This document shows positions 6,210 to 11,423 of a stretch of DNA of 11,423 bases, piece by piece. Position numbers and translations under genes: made by a program. Positions within the stretch are counted from its first letter, which is position 1. The number at the start of each line of letters is the position of its first letter. Under the pieces are notes generated by a model. That model ran no database searches and was not told where the DNA came from. It saw only the letters and a list, made by a program, of their open reading frames with translations. The DNA is from Bacteroidales bacterium. Its GTDB lineage: Bacteria > Bacteroidota > Bacteroidia > Bacteroidales > VadinHA17. The stretch is from NCBI GenBank assembly GCA_030692905.1, contig JAUYBT010000131.1:1-11423 (forward strand), written 5' to 3'.

Positions 6210-7580
6210 TTAAAATTCAATTATCTTCTCCACCCTGTTACTTTTAAGATACTGCTTCAGAATAACCTGAATATCCCTGTTATCAATTGATGGTAAAATA
6301 CATTCGTGTACAGCAGTAAGCCCAAATCCCATATCATTTATATTAAAATACCCATAACCTCCATATTTCCCATTAACTATTTTCACTGCACATCGTTCCT
6401 CATCTTCGCGTCCTTTATCAATTACAAAAAAGTTGCGTCTCGTAAAAATGAACTCTTCAGTTGCCTTTTCTGTCCTCTCGTTATACTCCTTTGAAGACTC
6501 TTTCCCGATACATGCTCCCTTGCAAATTCCAACCTGGTAGTGAAAACAAGCACCATCTGTCTCATACAGACCTGATAACTTCTGACATAAACCATAAGTT
6601 TCAACCAATGAATTAAGTTTCGATTTTGTTTTCTCTTTAGATGTAAATACTGAAATGGGTGATTCATCATTGTCAAGTTGCCCATACCTGTAATTGGTGT
6701 ACCCATTATCATCGGTAAAACTGAAGATACCCCACTGAAATCCAGACCTTCTTTGTGCCCTGTTATAGATTGGTTTATTTAGCTTAATCTCGGAAGATTC
6801 CTTAAGTAACGCAATTAATTCACTCCCGGTTTTTTCCCAGTCAATATCAGCAATCTGGTCCCTCATTTCCATTGAACGGTTAGTGGTATTGTTCGAAAGA
6901 TGGGTGCTTATCCTCTGTTGGAGATTACGACTCTTTCCAATGTAAATCAAATCGCCATTCTCATTATAGAAATAGTAAATACCCGGTTCATCAGGTATAT
7001 TGTCAATTTTAGTGATATCGAGTTTTGGATTCAACTTTGATATCATTGTATTCCTCAACAGAACAGATTTACTGCCGTTAATTTCCCTGTCTTTAGCCAT
7101 GAGAGTTTCAAAGAGCTTTACAGTAGCAAGAGCATCTCCTGCCGCCCTATGCCTTCCGTTAATTGAAATCCTGAGATCCTCGCAAATATTTCCAAGGCTG
7201 TATGACCGGTAGCCAGGGAAAAGTTTTCTGCTGAGGGCAACTGTATCAAGAATGTTTCTTTTATAATTGAAGCCAAGAGATTTAAATTCCTGCCTGATGA
7301 ATGAATAATCAAATCTTGCATTATGAGCTACGAATGTGCTGCCTTCAGTCAATTCAACTATTGTTCTGGCAATTTCAAAAAAGCGTGGAGCATCTTCAAC
7401 CATCTCATTTGTTATCCCTGTAAGGTTGGTAATAAAATATGGAATATTTCTTTCCGGGTTAACGAGCGAAACAAATTCTCCTGTTATCTGATTTCCATCA
7501 TGCAGATATATGGCAATTTCAGTGATTTTTTCGATACGGGCACTTCCTCCTGTGGTCTCGATATCAATTATCGCATACAT
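6210..7580 (-). CDS. DnaQ-like exonuclease / GIY-YIG endonuclease fusion with UvrC-like cysteine motif
   Basis: The 456-residue protein joins two nuclease domains. Residues 1-165 are a DEDDh 3'-5' exonuclease: DIETTG (D6, E8), HNARFD (H86 to D91) and GRHRAAGDA (H144, D149) supply the metal ligands and general base. Residues about 196-275 are a GIY-YIG endonuclease: GIYYFYN and LIYIGKSRNLQQR (Y213, R218), with the metal-binding Glu at E261 in LLKESSEIKLNKPIYN, the layout of the UvrC/Cho N-terminal domain. Residues 332-357 hold C-x12-C-x7-C-x3-C, close to the UvrC C-x11-C-x7-C-x3-C cluster reported to bind Fe-S. There is no UvrC C-terminal endonuclease or HhH domain. A role in DNA repair is likely; similar fusions occur in actinobacteria. 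The ATG at 7580 starts directly at the exonuclease fold; an upstream TTG at 7667 would add an unrelated leader. A weak TATATTCG (7617-7610) could be its -7 element. Confidence 0.88.
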   Translation of the reverse strand: MYAIIDIETTGGSARIEKITEIAIYLHDGNQITGEFVSLVNPERNIPYFITNLTGITNEMVEDAPRFFEIARTIVELTEGSTFVAHNARFDYSFIRQEFKSLGFNYKRNILDTVALSRKLFPGYRSYSLGNICEDLRISINGRHRAAGDALATVKLFETLMAKDREINGSKSVLLRNTMISKLNPKLDITKIDNIPDEPGIYYFYNENGDLIYIGKSRNLQQRISTHLSNNTTNRSMEMRDQIADIDWEKTGSELIALLKESSEIKLNKPIYNRAQRRSGFQWGIFSFTDDNGYTNYRYGQLDNDESPISVFTSKEKTKSKLNSLVETYGLCQKLSGLYETDGACFHYQVGICKGACIGKESSKEYNERTEKATEEFIFTRRNFFVIDKGREDEERCAVKIVNGKYGGYGYFNINDMGFGLTAVHECILPSIDNRDIQVILKQYLKSNRVEKIIEF

Positions 7581-7650
7581 ATGCTTAAATCTTCTTTGAA
7601 TTGTGACTACGAATATAATCAGAATTGTGGGCAGAGTGGCCGATAGTTTG

Positions 7651-7658
7651 TATTTTTG
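7651..7658 (+). promoter_or_regulatory. Putative -7 element of the aminotransferase gene
   Basis: TATTTTTG matches TAnnTTTG and would give a leader of about 15 nt to the ATG at 7680. A possible TTTG-type -33 is not at the proper spacing (TTG at 7625-7627 is 23 bp away). An in-frame TTG at 7656 overlaps this element, so it is not the start codon. Confidence 0.4.
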
Positions 7659-7679
7659 TTCTGTCAAAAACTGTTTATC

Positions 7680-8507
7680 ATGAATGAATGCTATGGGGAA
7701 AAATTCATACTTAACGGTGACCTTCAGCCGGTAGAATCGTTCGATAACTCTCTTGTTTATGAGGGTGATTCAATTTATGAGGTAATCAGAATGGTAAAAG
7801 GGAGTCCGGTCTTTTTTTGCGACCATATGGAACGGCTGATTACCAGTGTAAAACTTCAGCGAAAAGAACACCTTGCTGATGTCCCTTCACTGAGAAAAGC
7901 CATTATTTATCTTACCAGATCGGACAGGAAAAAGGAGGCAAACATCAAAATCGTCTTTAACTATAATAATGGCTCAGCCAATTATCTTGTCTATTTTATT
8001 GAACCGATGTATCCTTCTGAAGAACAGTATAAAAAGGGTGTGAAAGGTATCCTTTTTTATGCTGAACGGAAAGACCCTGAATCAAAAGTGATCAATCATA
8101 AATTAAGGTCTTCAATCTATCATAAACTCATTCATGAAGGCGGTTATGAAGCTCTTCTGGTGAATGGAAATAATTTTATAACTGAAGGGAGCAGGTCCAA
8201 TATTTTTTTCCTTAAGGGCGAAACTCTGGTAACTGCACCCGATAACGTTATTCTCAATGGTATTACACGTAAACATATTCTTGAAATCTGCCGGGAAAAT
8301 CATATTAAAGTGGAATTAGCCTGCGTGAAGGTTGACGATATTTCTGAATATGAATCAGTTTTTATGACCGGTACTTCACCAATGATTCTTCCTTTTTATT
8401 GTATTGATGATAAGTTTTTTAATGTCAGACTTCCGTTGATAGAGAGGTTGAGGAATTTCTATATCGCAAAAGCCGGTGAGAGTATCCGGCTTTTCAGGTC
8501 TGAATAA
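7680..8507 (+). CDS. PLP-dependent class IV aminotransferase
   Basis: This 275-residue fold-type IV PLP enzyme belongs with branched-chain aminotransferases, D-amino acid aminotransferases and 4-amino-4-deoxychorismate lyase. SLVYEGDSIYEVIR (24-37) is the N-terminal family segment. SKVINHKL (135-142) offers K136 as the Schiff-base lysine, by alignment with the K-x-x-N pattern of D-amino acid aminotransferase. FITEGSRSNIFFLKG (166-180) holds E169, which contacts the PLP ring nitrogen. NGITRKHILEI (193-203) binds the phosphate, and TGTSPMILPF (230-239) is the usual C-terminal loop. The length fits the family. The substrate cannot be decided: neither neighbour belongs to amino-acid or folate synthesis. 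It is divergent from the nuclease gene with a 99-bp gap, and an independent promoter is visible. Confidence 0.88.
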   Translation: MNECYGEKFILNGDLQPVESFDNSLVYEGDSIYEVIRMVKGSPVFFCDHMERLITSVKLQRKEHLADVPSLRKAIIYLTRSDRKKEANIKIVFNYNNGSANYLVYFIEPMYPSEEQYKKGVKGILFYAERKDPESKVINHKLRSSIYHKLIHEGGYEALLVNGNNFITEGSRSNIFFLKGETLVTAPDNVILNGITRKHILEICRENHIKVELACVKVDDISEYESVFMTGTSPMILPFYCIDDKFFNVRLPLIERLRNFYIAKAGESIRLFRSE

Positions 8508-8542
8508 TGATTGTCCGCTGAACAGGCTGATGGATAATTTAT

Positions 8543-8550
8543 TATATTTG
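8543..8550 (+). promoter_or_regulatory. Putative -7 element of the small conserved gene
   Basis: TATATTTG matches TAnnTTTG and gives a leader of about 22 nt to the ATG at 8579. No TTTG is seen at the -33 spacing. It suggests transcription independent of the aminotransferase gene, which ends 35 bp earlier. Confidence 0.4.
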
Positions 8551-8578
8551 TACCCTGATTAATTCAAACCTGTAAAGT

Positions 8579-8872
8579 ATGGCAAGTGTAAGAGGACTGA
8601 AAAAAGATATTGATTCCCTGATTTTTGAAGTGATTTCTGATTGTTTTGTTTATTCAGGAGTTCATCCTGACAATAAATCTGATGAAGTATCAGCCATAAT
8701 TACTGATGCCGTTAATTTCAGAACCGACCTCATTGCAAGGGTTAACAACCCTGACGGCAAGGATAATCCTAAAATTTTGAAGGCTTATTATAAGACACTG
8801 GAAAAAGATCTTCTTTCAGGTGTCGATAAGCTTTTTAACAGGCTCAGCTCGCTGACGGAGAAGAAAAAGTAA
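8579..8872 (+). CDS. Small soluble protein of unknown function (97 aa)
   Basis: I do not recognise a named family, though the pattern resembles short hypothetical proteins common in Bacteroidota. The product is charged and probably all-helical: a basic start (MASVRGLKKDID), a helix with FEVISDCFVYSG, a middle part DEVSAIITDAVNFRTDLIAR, and a Lys-rich C-terminal helix ending EKKK. There is no signal peptide, membrane segment or Cys cluster (one Cys, at 22). Good support that it is a real gene comes from the TATATTTG element upstream, the ATG start, sensible codon use and its fit between neighbours. GTAAAG before the ATG could be a weak ribosome site. Its last 29 bp overlap the end of amrS on the other strand. 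Confidence 0.75.
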   Translation: MASVRGLKKDIDSLIFEVISDCFVYSGVHPDNKSDEVSAIITDAVNFRTDLIARVNNPDGKDNPKILKAYYKTLEKDLLSGVDKLFNRLSSLTEKKK

Positions 8873-9860
8873 AGTGCCTGTAAATCATGGTTCCGCAACT
8901 GACACACTTTCCCTCTTTATCCAGGTTTATCAGCCGTGTTTTATATCCCGTTCTTATTGTTACCGCAGTTCCGCATTTCGGGCAGGAGGTGTTCTGTCCG
9001 GAATCTGAATACGTATTCCCCATATAAACATGATCCAGATTTTTTGAGGTTATTTCAAATAGTCTGTTCAGAGTTTCATGTGATGTTGCCGGATCGTCTC
9101 TCCTGAACATGGGGAAGTATCTGCTTAGATGAAGTGGAACATCTTTCCCCAGTTCCCCTGAAATCCATTCCGACTGCAAAGTCATTTCCCTTTCATCATC
9201 ATTCTGTCCGGGTATAATAAGAGTCGTAATTTCCAGATGTTTACCCGACTTTGCAATCTGTTTCAAACCATTCTTAACCGGCTCAATACCAGCACCTGTC
9301 AGTTTACGGTAAAAACTGTTGTTAAATGCTTTGAGGTCAATATTGAAAGCATCAATGAAATGAATTATTTCATTCAGAGGTTCACTGTTCACATATCCGT
9401 TGCTGACCATAACAGTGAATAATCCTTCATTTTTAGCAAGAGTGGCAGCATCTCTCATAAATTCAAACCATATAACCGGTTCGTTGTATGTAAATGCAAT
9501 ACCAATATTCTTATCAGCAGAAAGAGCTGCCTTAACTATTTTTTCAGGAGTTGTTTCCGGGATGAGGCTTTCGGGTATTTTCTGGGAAATGTTAAAATTC
9601 TGGCAAAAATCACATCTCATATTACAGCCATAAGATCCCACAGACAAAATATTATGTCCGGGGAAAAAATGATAAAGAGGCTTTTTTTCGACCGGGTCGA
9701 GGGAATAACCTGAAAGGACGCCGTATGTCAGTAACTCAATTTTCTCTCCGGTGTTTTTTCTGACTCCGCAAATACCGGACTTTCCTGCTGTAAGTTTGCA
9801 ATAATGAGGACATAACAGGCATTCAAGTTTTTTATCGTTTATTTTAAAAAGAGGAATCAT
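8844..9860 (-). CDS. amrS: AmmeMemoRadiSam system radical SAM enzyme (AmrS-like)
   Basis: The 338-residue product is a radical SAM protein of the AmmeMemoRadiSam group, whose genes usually occur in the same genome as Memo and AMMECR1 homologues; the reaction is not established. From the ATG at 9860, an N-terminal cysteine cluster (CLLCPHYC at 14-21, with a further Cys in GICGVR at 31) precedes the radical SAM signature GCNMRCDFC at 78-86, whose three Cys bind the 4Fe-4S cluster. GIAFTYNEPVIWFE, MVSNGYV, IDLKAF, LIIPGQND and HLSRYFP are typical of this enzyme group. Two CxxC pairs (CPKC and CVSC) near the C-terminus look like a zinc ribbon. An in-frame TTG at 9881 is rejected because it lies inside the -7 element TACTTTTG. 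No Memo or AMMECR1 gene is in the window. The last 29 bp overlap the convergent small gene. Confidence 0.9.
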   Translation of the reverse strand: MIPLFKINDKKLECLLCPHYCKLTAGKSGICGVRKNTGEKIELLTYGVLSGYSLDPVEKKPLYHFFPGHNILSVGSYGCNMRCDFCQNFNISQKIPESLIPETTPEKIVKAALSADKNIGIAFTYNEPVIWFEFMRDAATLAKNEGLFTVMVSNGYVNSEPLNEIIHFIDAFNIDLKAFNNSFYRKLTGAGIEPVKNGLKQIAKSGKHLEITTLIIPGQNDDEREMTLQSEWISGELGKDVPLHLSRYFPMFRRDDPATSHETLNRLFEITSKNLDHVYMGNTYSDSGQNTSCPKCGTAVTIRTGYKTRLINLDKEGKCVSCGTMIYRHFTFSSPSAS

Positions 9861-9878
9861 ACCATTTTTATCTGATAT

Positions 9879-9886
9879 CAAAAGTA
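9879..9886 (-). promoter_or_regulatory. Putative -7 element of amrS
   Basis: TACTTTTG on the minus strand matches TAnnTTTG, giving a leader of about 12 nt. It decides the start: the longer TTG-initiated frame would begin within the promoter. Confidence 0.45.
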
Positions 9887-9959
9887 CATTAATAATTGAC
9901 CTTTTCTACAGAATTTTACCCCTGTAGCAAAAGAGCCAAATTCTCTCGATCTTTTTGAT

Positions 9960-9967
9960 TAAATTTG
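9960..9967 (+). promoter_or_regulatory. Putative -7 element before the restriction-enzyme remnant
   Basis: TAAATTTG matches TAnnTTTG and lies 20 nt before the remnant's ATG. It may now drive the transposase gene that replaces the rest of the reading frame, since no comparable element is seen directly before the transposase start. Confidence 0.4.
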
Positions 9968-9986
9968 TTCGTCAACGTAAGAAACC

Positions 9987-10127
9987 ATGATAGACAAGCT
10001 TACTGCCCGGGGAAAAATCGCCGACTTTGTAACCCGGTTTGAGGAGCAATACGATTCTTATAAAAACTCTGATTATAACGAGACACAAACCCGACGTGAT
10101 TTTATCGATCCATTTTACGAAATTTAA
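9987..10127 (+). pseudogene. N-terminal remnant of a type IIG (Eco57I-like) restriction-modification enzyme
   Basis: The frame from ATG 9987 to TAA 10125 gives only 46 residues. KIADFVTRFEEQYDSYKNSD and YNETQTRRDFIDPF are, from memory, the opening of large (about 900-1200 aa) type IIG enzymes, which fuse nuclease, adenine methylase and specificity parts and usually continue IDPFFKALGWD. Here the homology stops after DPF and a stop follows three codons later. Neither other frame resumes the family sequence. The promoter-like TAAATTTG and ATG are intact, so only the 5' end of the gene survives. The transposase gene begins 14 bp after the stop, which suggests that arrival of the transposase and its repeats removed or displaced the rest. 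It could in principle be a recently evolved small gene, but its fit to a domain start makes decay more likely. Confidence 0.7.
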
Positions 10128-10140
10128 AAAGTTAAACACA

Positions 10141-10614
10141 ATGGCTAACACTTATACACAATGTTATTTCCATTTGGTATTTGCGGTAAAAAACCGGGAT
10201 GCCCTAATAAAAAAAGAATGGAAAGATGAAATGGAGATGTATATTACAGGAATTGCTCAAAACCATCGGCATAAAGTGCTGGCAATAGGTTCAATGCCAG
10301 ATCATATGCATATCTTAATCGGATATAATGTAAATCAACTGATACCAGATTTGGTAGAAGAAATTAAAACATCATCTAATTCATGGATTAAAGGGAAAAG
10401 GTTATCAAAATTTAAATTTGAATGGCAGATGGGTTATGGTGCTTTTACCCATTCCAGGTCACAAATTGACCCTGTAATAAAATATATTTTATCACAGGAA
10501 GAACATCACAAAAAAAAGCTATTCAAAGTAGAATATTTAGAAATGCTGGAAAAGAACAATGTTGAATTCAACCAGGAATACCTGTTTGAATTTTTTAGTG
10601 ATATTTATGAATGA
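10141..10614 (+). CDS. RAYT / IS200-like Y1 transposase (HUH endonuclease)
   Basis: The 157-residue protein is a Y1_Tnp-family single-strand DNA transposase. It starts MANTYTQCYFHLVFAVKNR, as do many Bacteroidota members. MPDHMHIL (52-59) is the HUH motif, with H55 and H57 as metal ligands, and IKYILSQEEHHKK (113-125) holds the likely nucleophile Y115. In such enzymes the Tyr makes a 5'-phosphotyrosine link at a sequence beside a subterminal hairpin. Length is normal and all key residues are present, so it looks active. The ATG at 10141 is chosen over one at 10039, because the added 34 residues would only be the restriction remnant read in another frame. Immediately downstream is an array of small palindromes, the arrangement expected of REP-associated tyrosine transposases (RAYT), which mobilise or maintain REP-like repeats. 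No own -7 element is clear. Confidence 0.88.
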   Translation: MANTYTQCYFHLVFAVKNRDALIKKEWKDEMEMYITGIAQNHRHKVLAIGSMPDHMHILIGYNVNQLIPDLVEEIKTSSNSWIKGKRLSKFKFEWQMGYGAFTHSRSQIDPVIKYILSQEEHHKKKLFKVEYLEMLEKNNVEFNQEYLFEFFSDIYE

Positions 10615-10615
10615 A

Positions 10616-10910
10616 ATTAAATATTACGGTGCTCTGCACCTGTGGTATTGTTTTTCAATTACATTTCTATAAATATTATGCGGCTCTGCCGCTTTGCATT
10701 AGGCCCATAAGGTGCGGAGCACCATAATATTTGTAGATAAATGTTTGTCGTGAAGGTCAAAGGTGCAGAGTACCGTAACCTGCCTTTACGGAAGGCAGGT
10801 ATTTGTAGATAAAGTTTGTCATGTAGGTTTAAGGTGCGGAGCACCATAATATTTGTAGATAAATGTTTGTCGTAGCGGTCGAAGGTGCAGCGCACCAGGA
10901 TATTTATATT
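10616..10910. repeat. REP/BIME-like array of six palindromic units next to the RAYT gene
   Basis: Six 13-nt palindromes lie at 10628, 10680, 10711, 10762, 10833 and 10884 (start positions). On the plus strand the last four read GGTGCGGAGCACC, GGTGCAGAGTACC, GGTGCGGAGCACC and GGTGCAGCGCACC. Three of these four are followed by a tail containing ATTTGTAGATAAA and GTTTGTC. The first two palindromes point the other way, with a related tail (TAATATTT) on their minus-strand 3' side. Palindrome starts are 52 bp apart in the inverted pair and 51 bp in the direct set, except for one 71-bp step caused by an inserted hairpin. The two sets meet head to head around 10693-10710. A CRISPR array is excluded because the stretches between palindromes are themselves repeated. 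Confidence 0.85.
10778..10800. repeat. Extra hairpin inserted in one palindromic unit
   Basis: ACCTGCCTT (10778-10786) and AAGGCAGGT (10792-10800) form a perfect 9-bp stem with loop TACGG. It replaces the short ATAAT that follows the palindrome in the sister units, lengthening that unit by about 20 bp, and so looks like a second small mobile hairpin nested in the array. Confidence 0.6.
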
Positions 10911-11076
10911 AAACAATTGAAATTAAGTATATTAATAAATAATTTTTTTTGGCATAACCAACGATTTTAATTTAAGATTAAAATCCGGGTGTTGCAACGC
11001 TGAAAACAGGAAAATGCAACCCCATCCTGGATTGCATTTTCATTAATTCATTTATCTTACTATTGAATAGCGCCTT
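10911..11076. other. AT-rich non-coding interval between the repeat array and the last gene
   Basis: No plausible gene is seen on either strand. It contains a perfect inverted repeat GATTTTAAT / ATTAAAATC (10963-10971 and 10977-10985, 5-nt loop) and the terminator-like hairpin at 11011-11040. GTTGCA at 10991-10996 can also pair with TGCAAC at 11015-11020, which competes with that hairpin. Confidence 0.5.
11011..11040 (-). terminator. Probable terminator of the minus-strand gene ending at 11077
   Basis: AAAATGCAA (11011-11019) and TTGCATTTT (11032-11040) form a perfect 9-bp stem with a 12-nt loop in which a CC/GG pair can also close. It begins about 37 nt downstream of the minus-strand stop codon. 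Read in that direction the stem ends in TTTT, a short U-run. Confidence 0.45.
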
Positions 11077-11423
11077 TTATTTTTGTCCCGCCCTGCGATT
11101 ATATAACTCCTGCCAACCCTCTGTCCCTGAGTCTGCTGCAGGTTGTGTCTTATCTTCGGCTTTTCTTTCAAGCTTTTTAATAATTGCCGTCCGGACTCTT
11201 ATTCCTTCACCTTTGCCATGTTCCACATAATCAACCCAGGCAATAAACCTGTTAATCTTATGAGGGATAATTTCAGGAGTGCGGACAAACCCTACATCTT
11301 CATTGCGCAAGGCATAATTGTCGTGATCCTGTTCCCAGACATCTACATAATAAAGTATCGGATCGAGATCAGAGAACACAACTATGCCATTCTCATCGGT
11401 GAATCCTTCAGAAAAAATATTTG
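11077..11423 (-). CDS. C-terminal part of an unrecognised protein (cut by window edge)
   Basis: An open frame enters at base 11423 and runs 114 codons to a TAA at 11077-11079; the start lies outside, so the GTG at 11379 is only an internal codon. I do not recognise the family. The first part, GFTDENGIVVFSDLDP followed by ILYYVDVW, resembles a small beta-sandwich (carboxypeptidase-regulatory or Ig-like) domain, where a GxTDxNG turn precedes an F-x-D-L-x-P-x-x-Y-Y-V strand. This is usual in cell-surface or lipoprotein parts of Bacteroidota; that is inference from pattern only. It continues with FIAWVDYVEHG and a charged, Lys/Arg-rich C-terminus (AIIKKLERKAEDK). No membrane helix or sorting motif is visible. 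The terminator-like hairpin downstream supports a real gene. Confidence 0.65.
   Translation of the reverse strand, partial: NIFSEGFTDENGIVVFSDLDPILYYVDVWEQDHDNYALRNEDVGFVRTPEIIPHKINRFIAWVDYVEHGKGEGIRVRTAIIKKLERKAEDKTQPAADSGTEGWQELYNRRAGQK

Noticed and set aside
9237..9633. Plus-strand open frames inside amrS
   Set aside because: They are antisense shadows of a well-supported radical SAM gene and show no domains.
8844..9860. A complete AmmeMemoRadiSam operon
   Set aside because: Only the radical SAM gene is present; neither Memo nor AMMECR1 homologues are encoded in the window.
10039..10140. N-terminal extension of the transposase from the ATG at 10039
   Set aside because: These 34 codons overlap the restriction-enzyme remnant in a different frame, and family members start at the MANTYTQ-like segment.
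10628..10896. CRISPR array
   Set aside because: Core repeats are only 13 nt, lie in two orientations, and the stretches between them are repeated as well rather than unique. No cas gene is nearby.
10659..10916. Minus-strand open frame of 85 codons over the palindrome array
   Set aside because: Its CSAP-type repeats are translations of the palindromic units; no independent coding signal.

Overview
The window looks like chromosomal DNA of a member of the Bacteroidota, probably Bacteroidales or Marinilabiliales-like. The basis is moderate-to-low GC, almost no Shine-Dalgarno sequences, recurrent TAnnTTTG promoter -7 elements 10-35 nt upstream of starts, and gene content typical of the phylum: a GH109 glycosidase exported as a Tat lipoprotein, a DnaQ/GIY-YIG fusion nuclease, an AmrS radical SAM enzyme and a RAYT-type transposase. 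The assignment is inference from these traits; no marker gene such as rRNA is present.

Layout. 1-313 (-) is the N-terminal part of a TauE/SafE permease cut by the window edge. 502-1533 (+) is mltG (endolytic transglycosylase), convergent with and overlapping by 8 bp murB at 1526-2545 (-); both act in peptidoglycan metabolism. 2746-4236 (+) is a GH109-type, NAD-dependent glycosidase. It converges on 4385-6073 (-), a secreted gamma-glutamyltranspeptidase-family Ntn hydrolase. 6210-7580 (-) is an exonuclease plus GIY-YIG nuclease carrying a UvrC-like cysteine motif. Divergent from it are 7680-8507 (+), a class IV aminotransferase, and 8579-8872 (+), a small protein of unknown function. The latter overlaps by 29 bp the end of amrS at 8844-9860 (-).

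The last 1.5 kb is accessory DNA. A 46-codon remnant of the N-terminus of a type IIG restriction-modification enzyme (9987-10127) is followed at once by a RAYT/IS200-like Y1 transposase (10141-10614). Next comes an array of six small palindromes (10616-10910) in two opposed orientations, 51-52 bp apart, resembling a REP/BIME system of that transposase. The window ends in a partial gene of unknown function on the minus strand (11077-11423) with a likely terminator.

Two repeat systems stand out. One is the RAYT-palindrome array, which shows compensatory stem changes. The other is a set of three intergenic tracts (about 375-451, 2588-2622 and 4322-4386) built on a strict 7-bp period; two of these loci share the same heptamer word family. 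The housekeeping genes are mostly single transcription units with their own short-leader promoters rather than long operons, so the neighbours do not form one pathway apart from mltG/murB.
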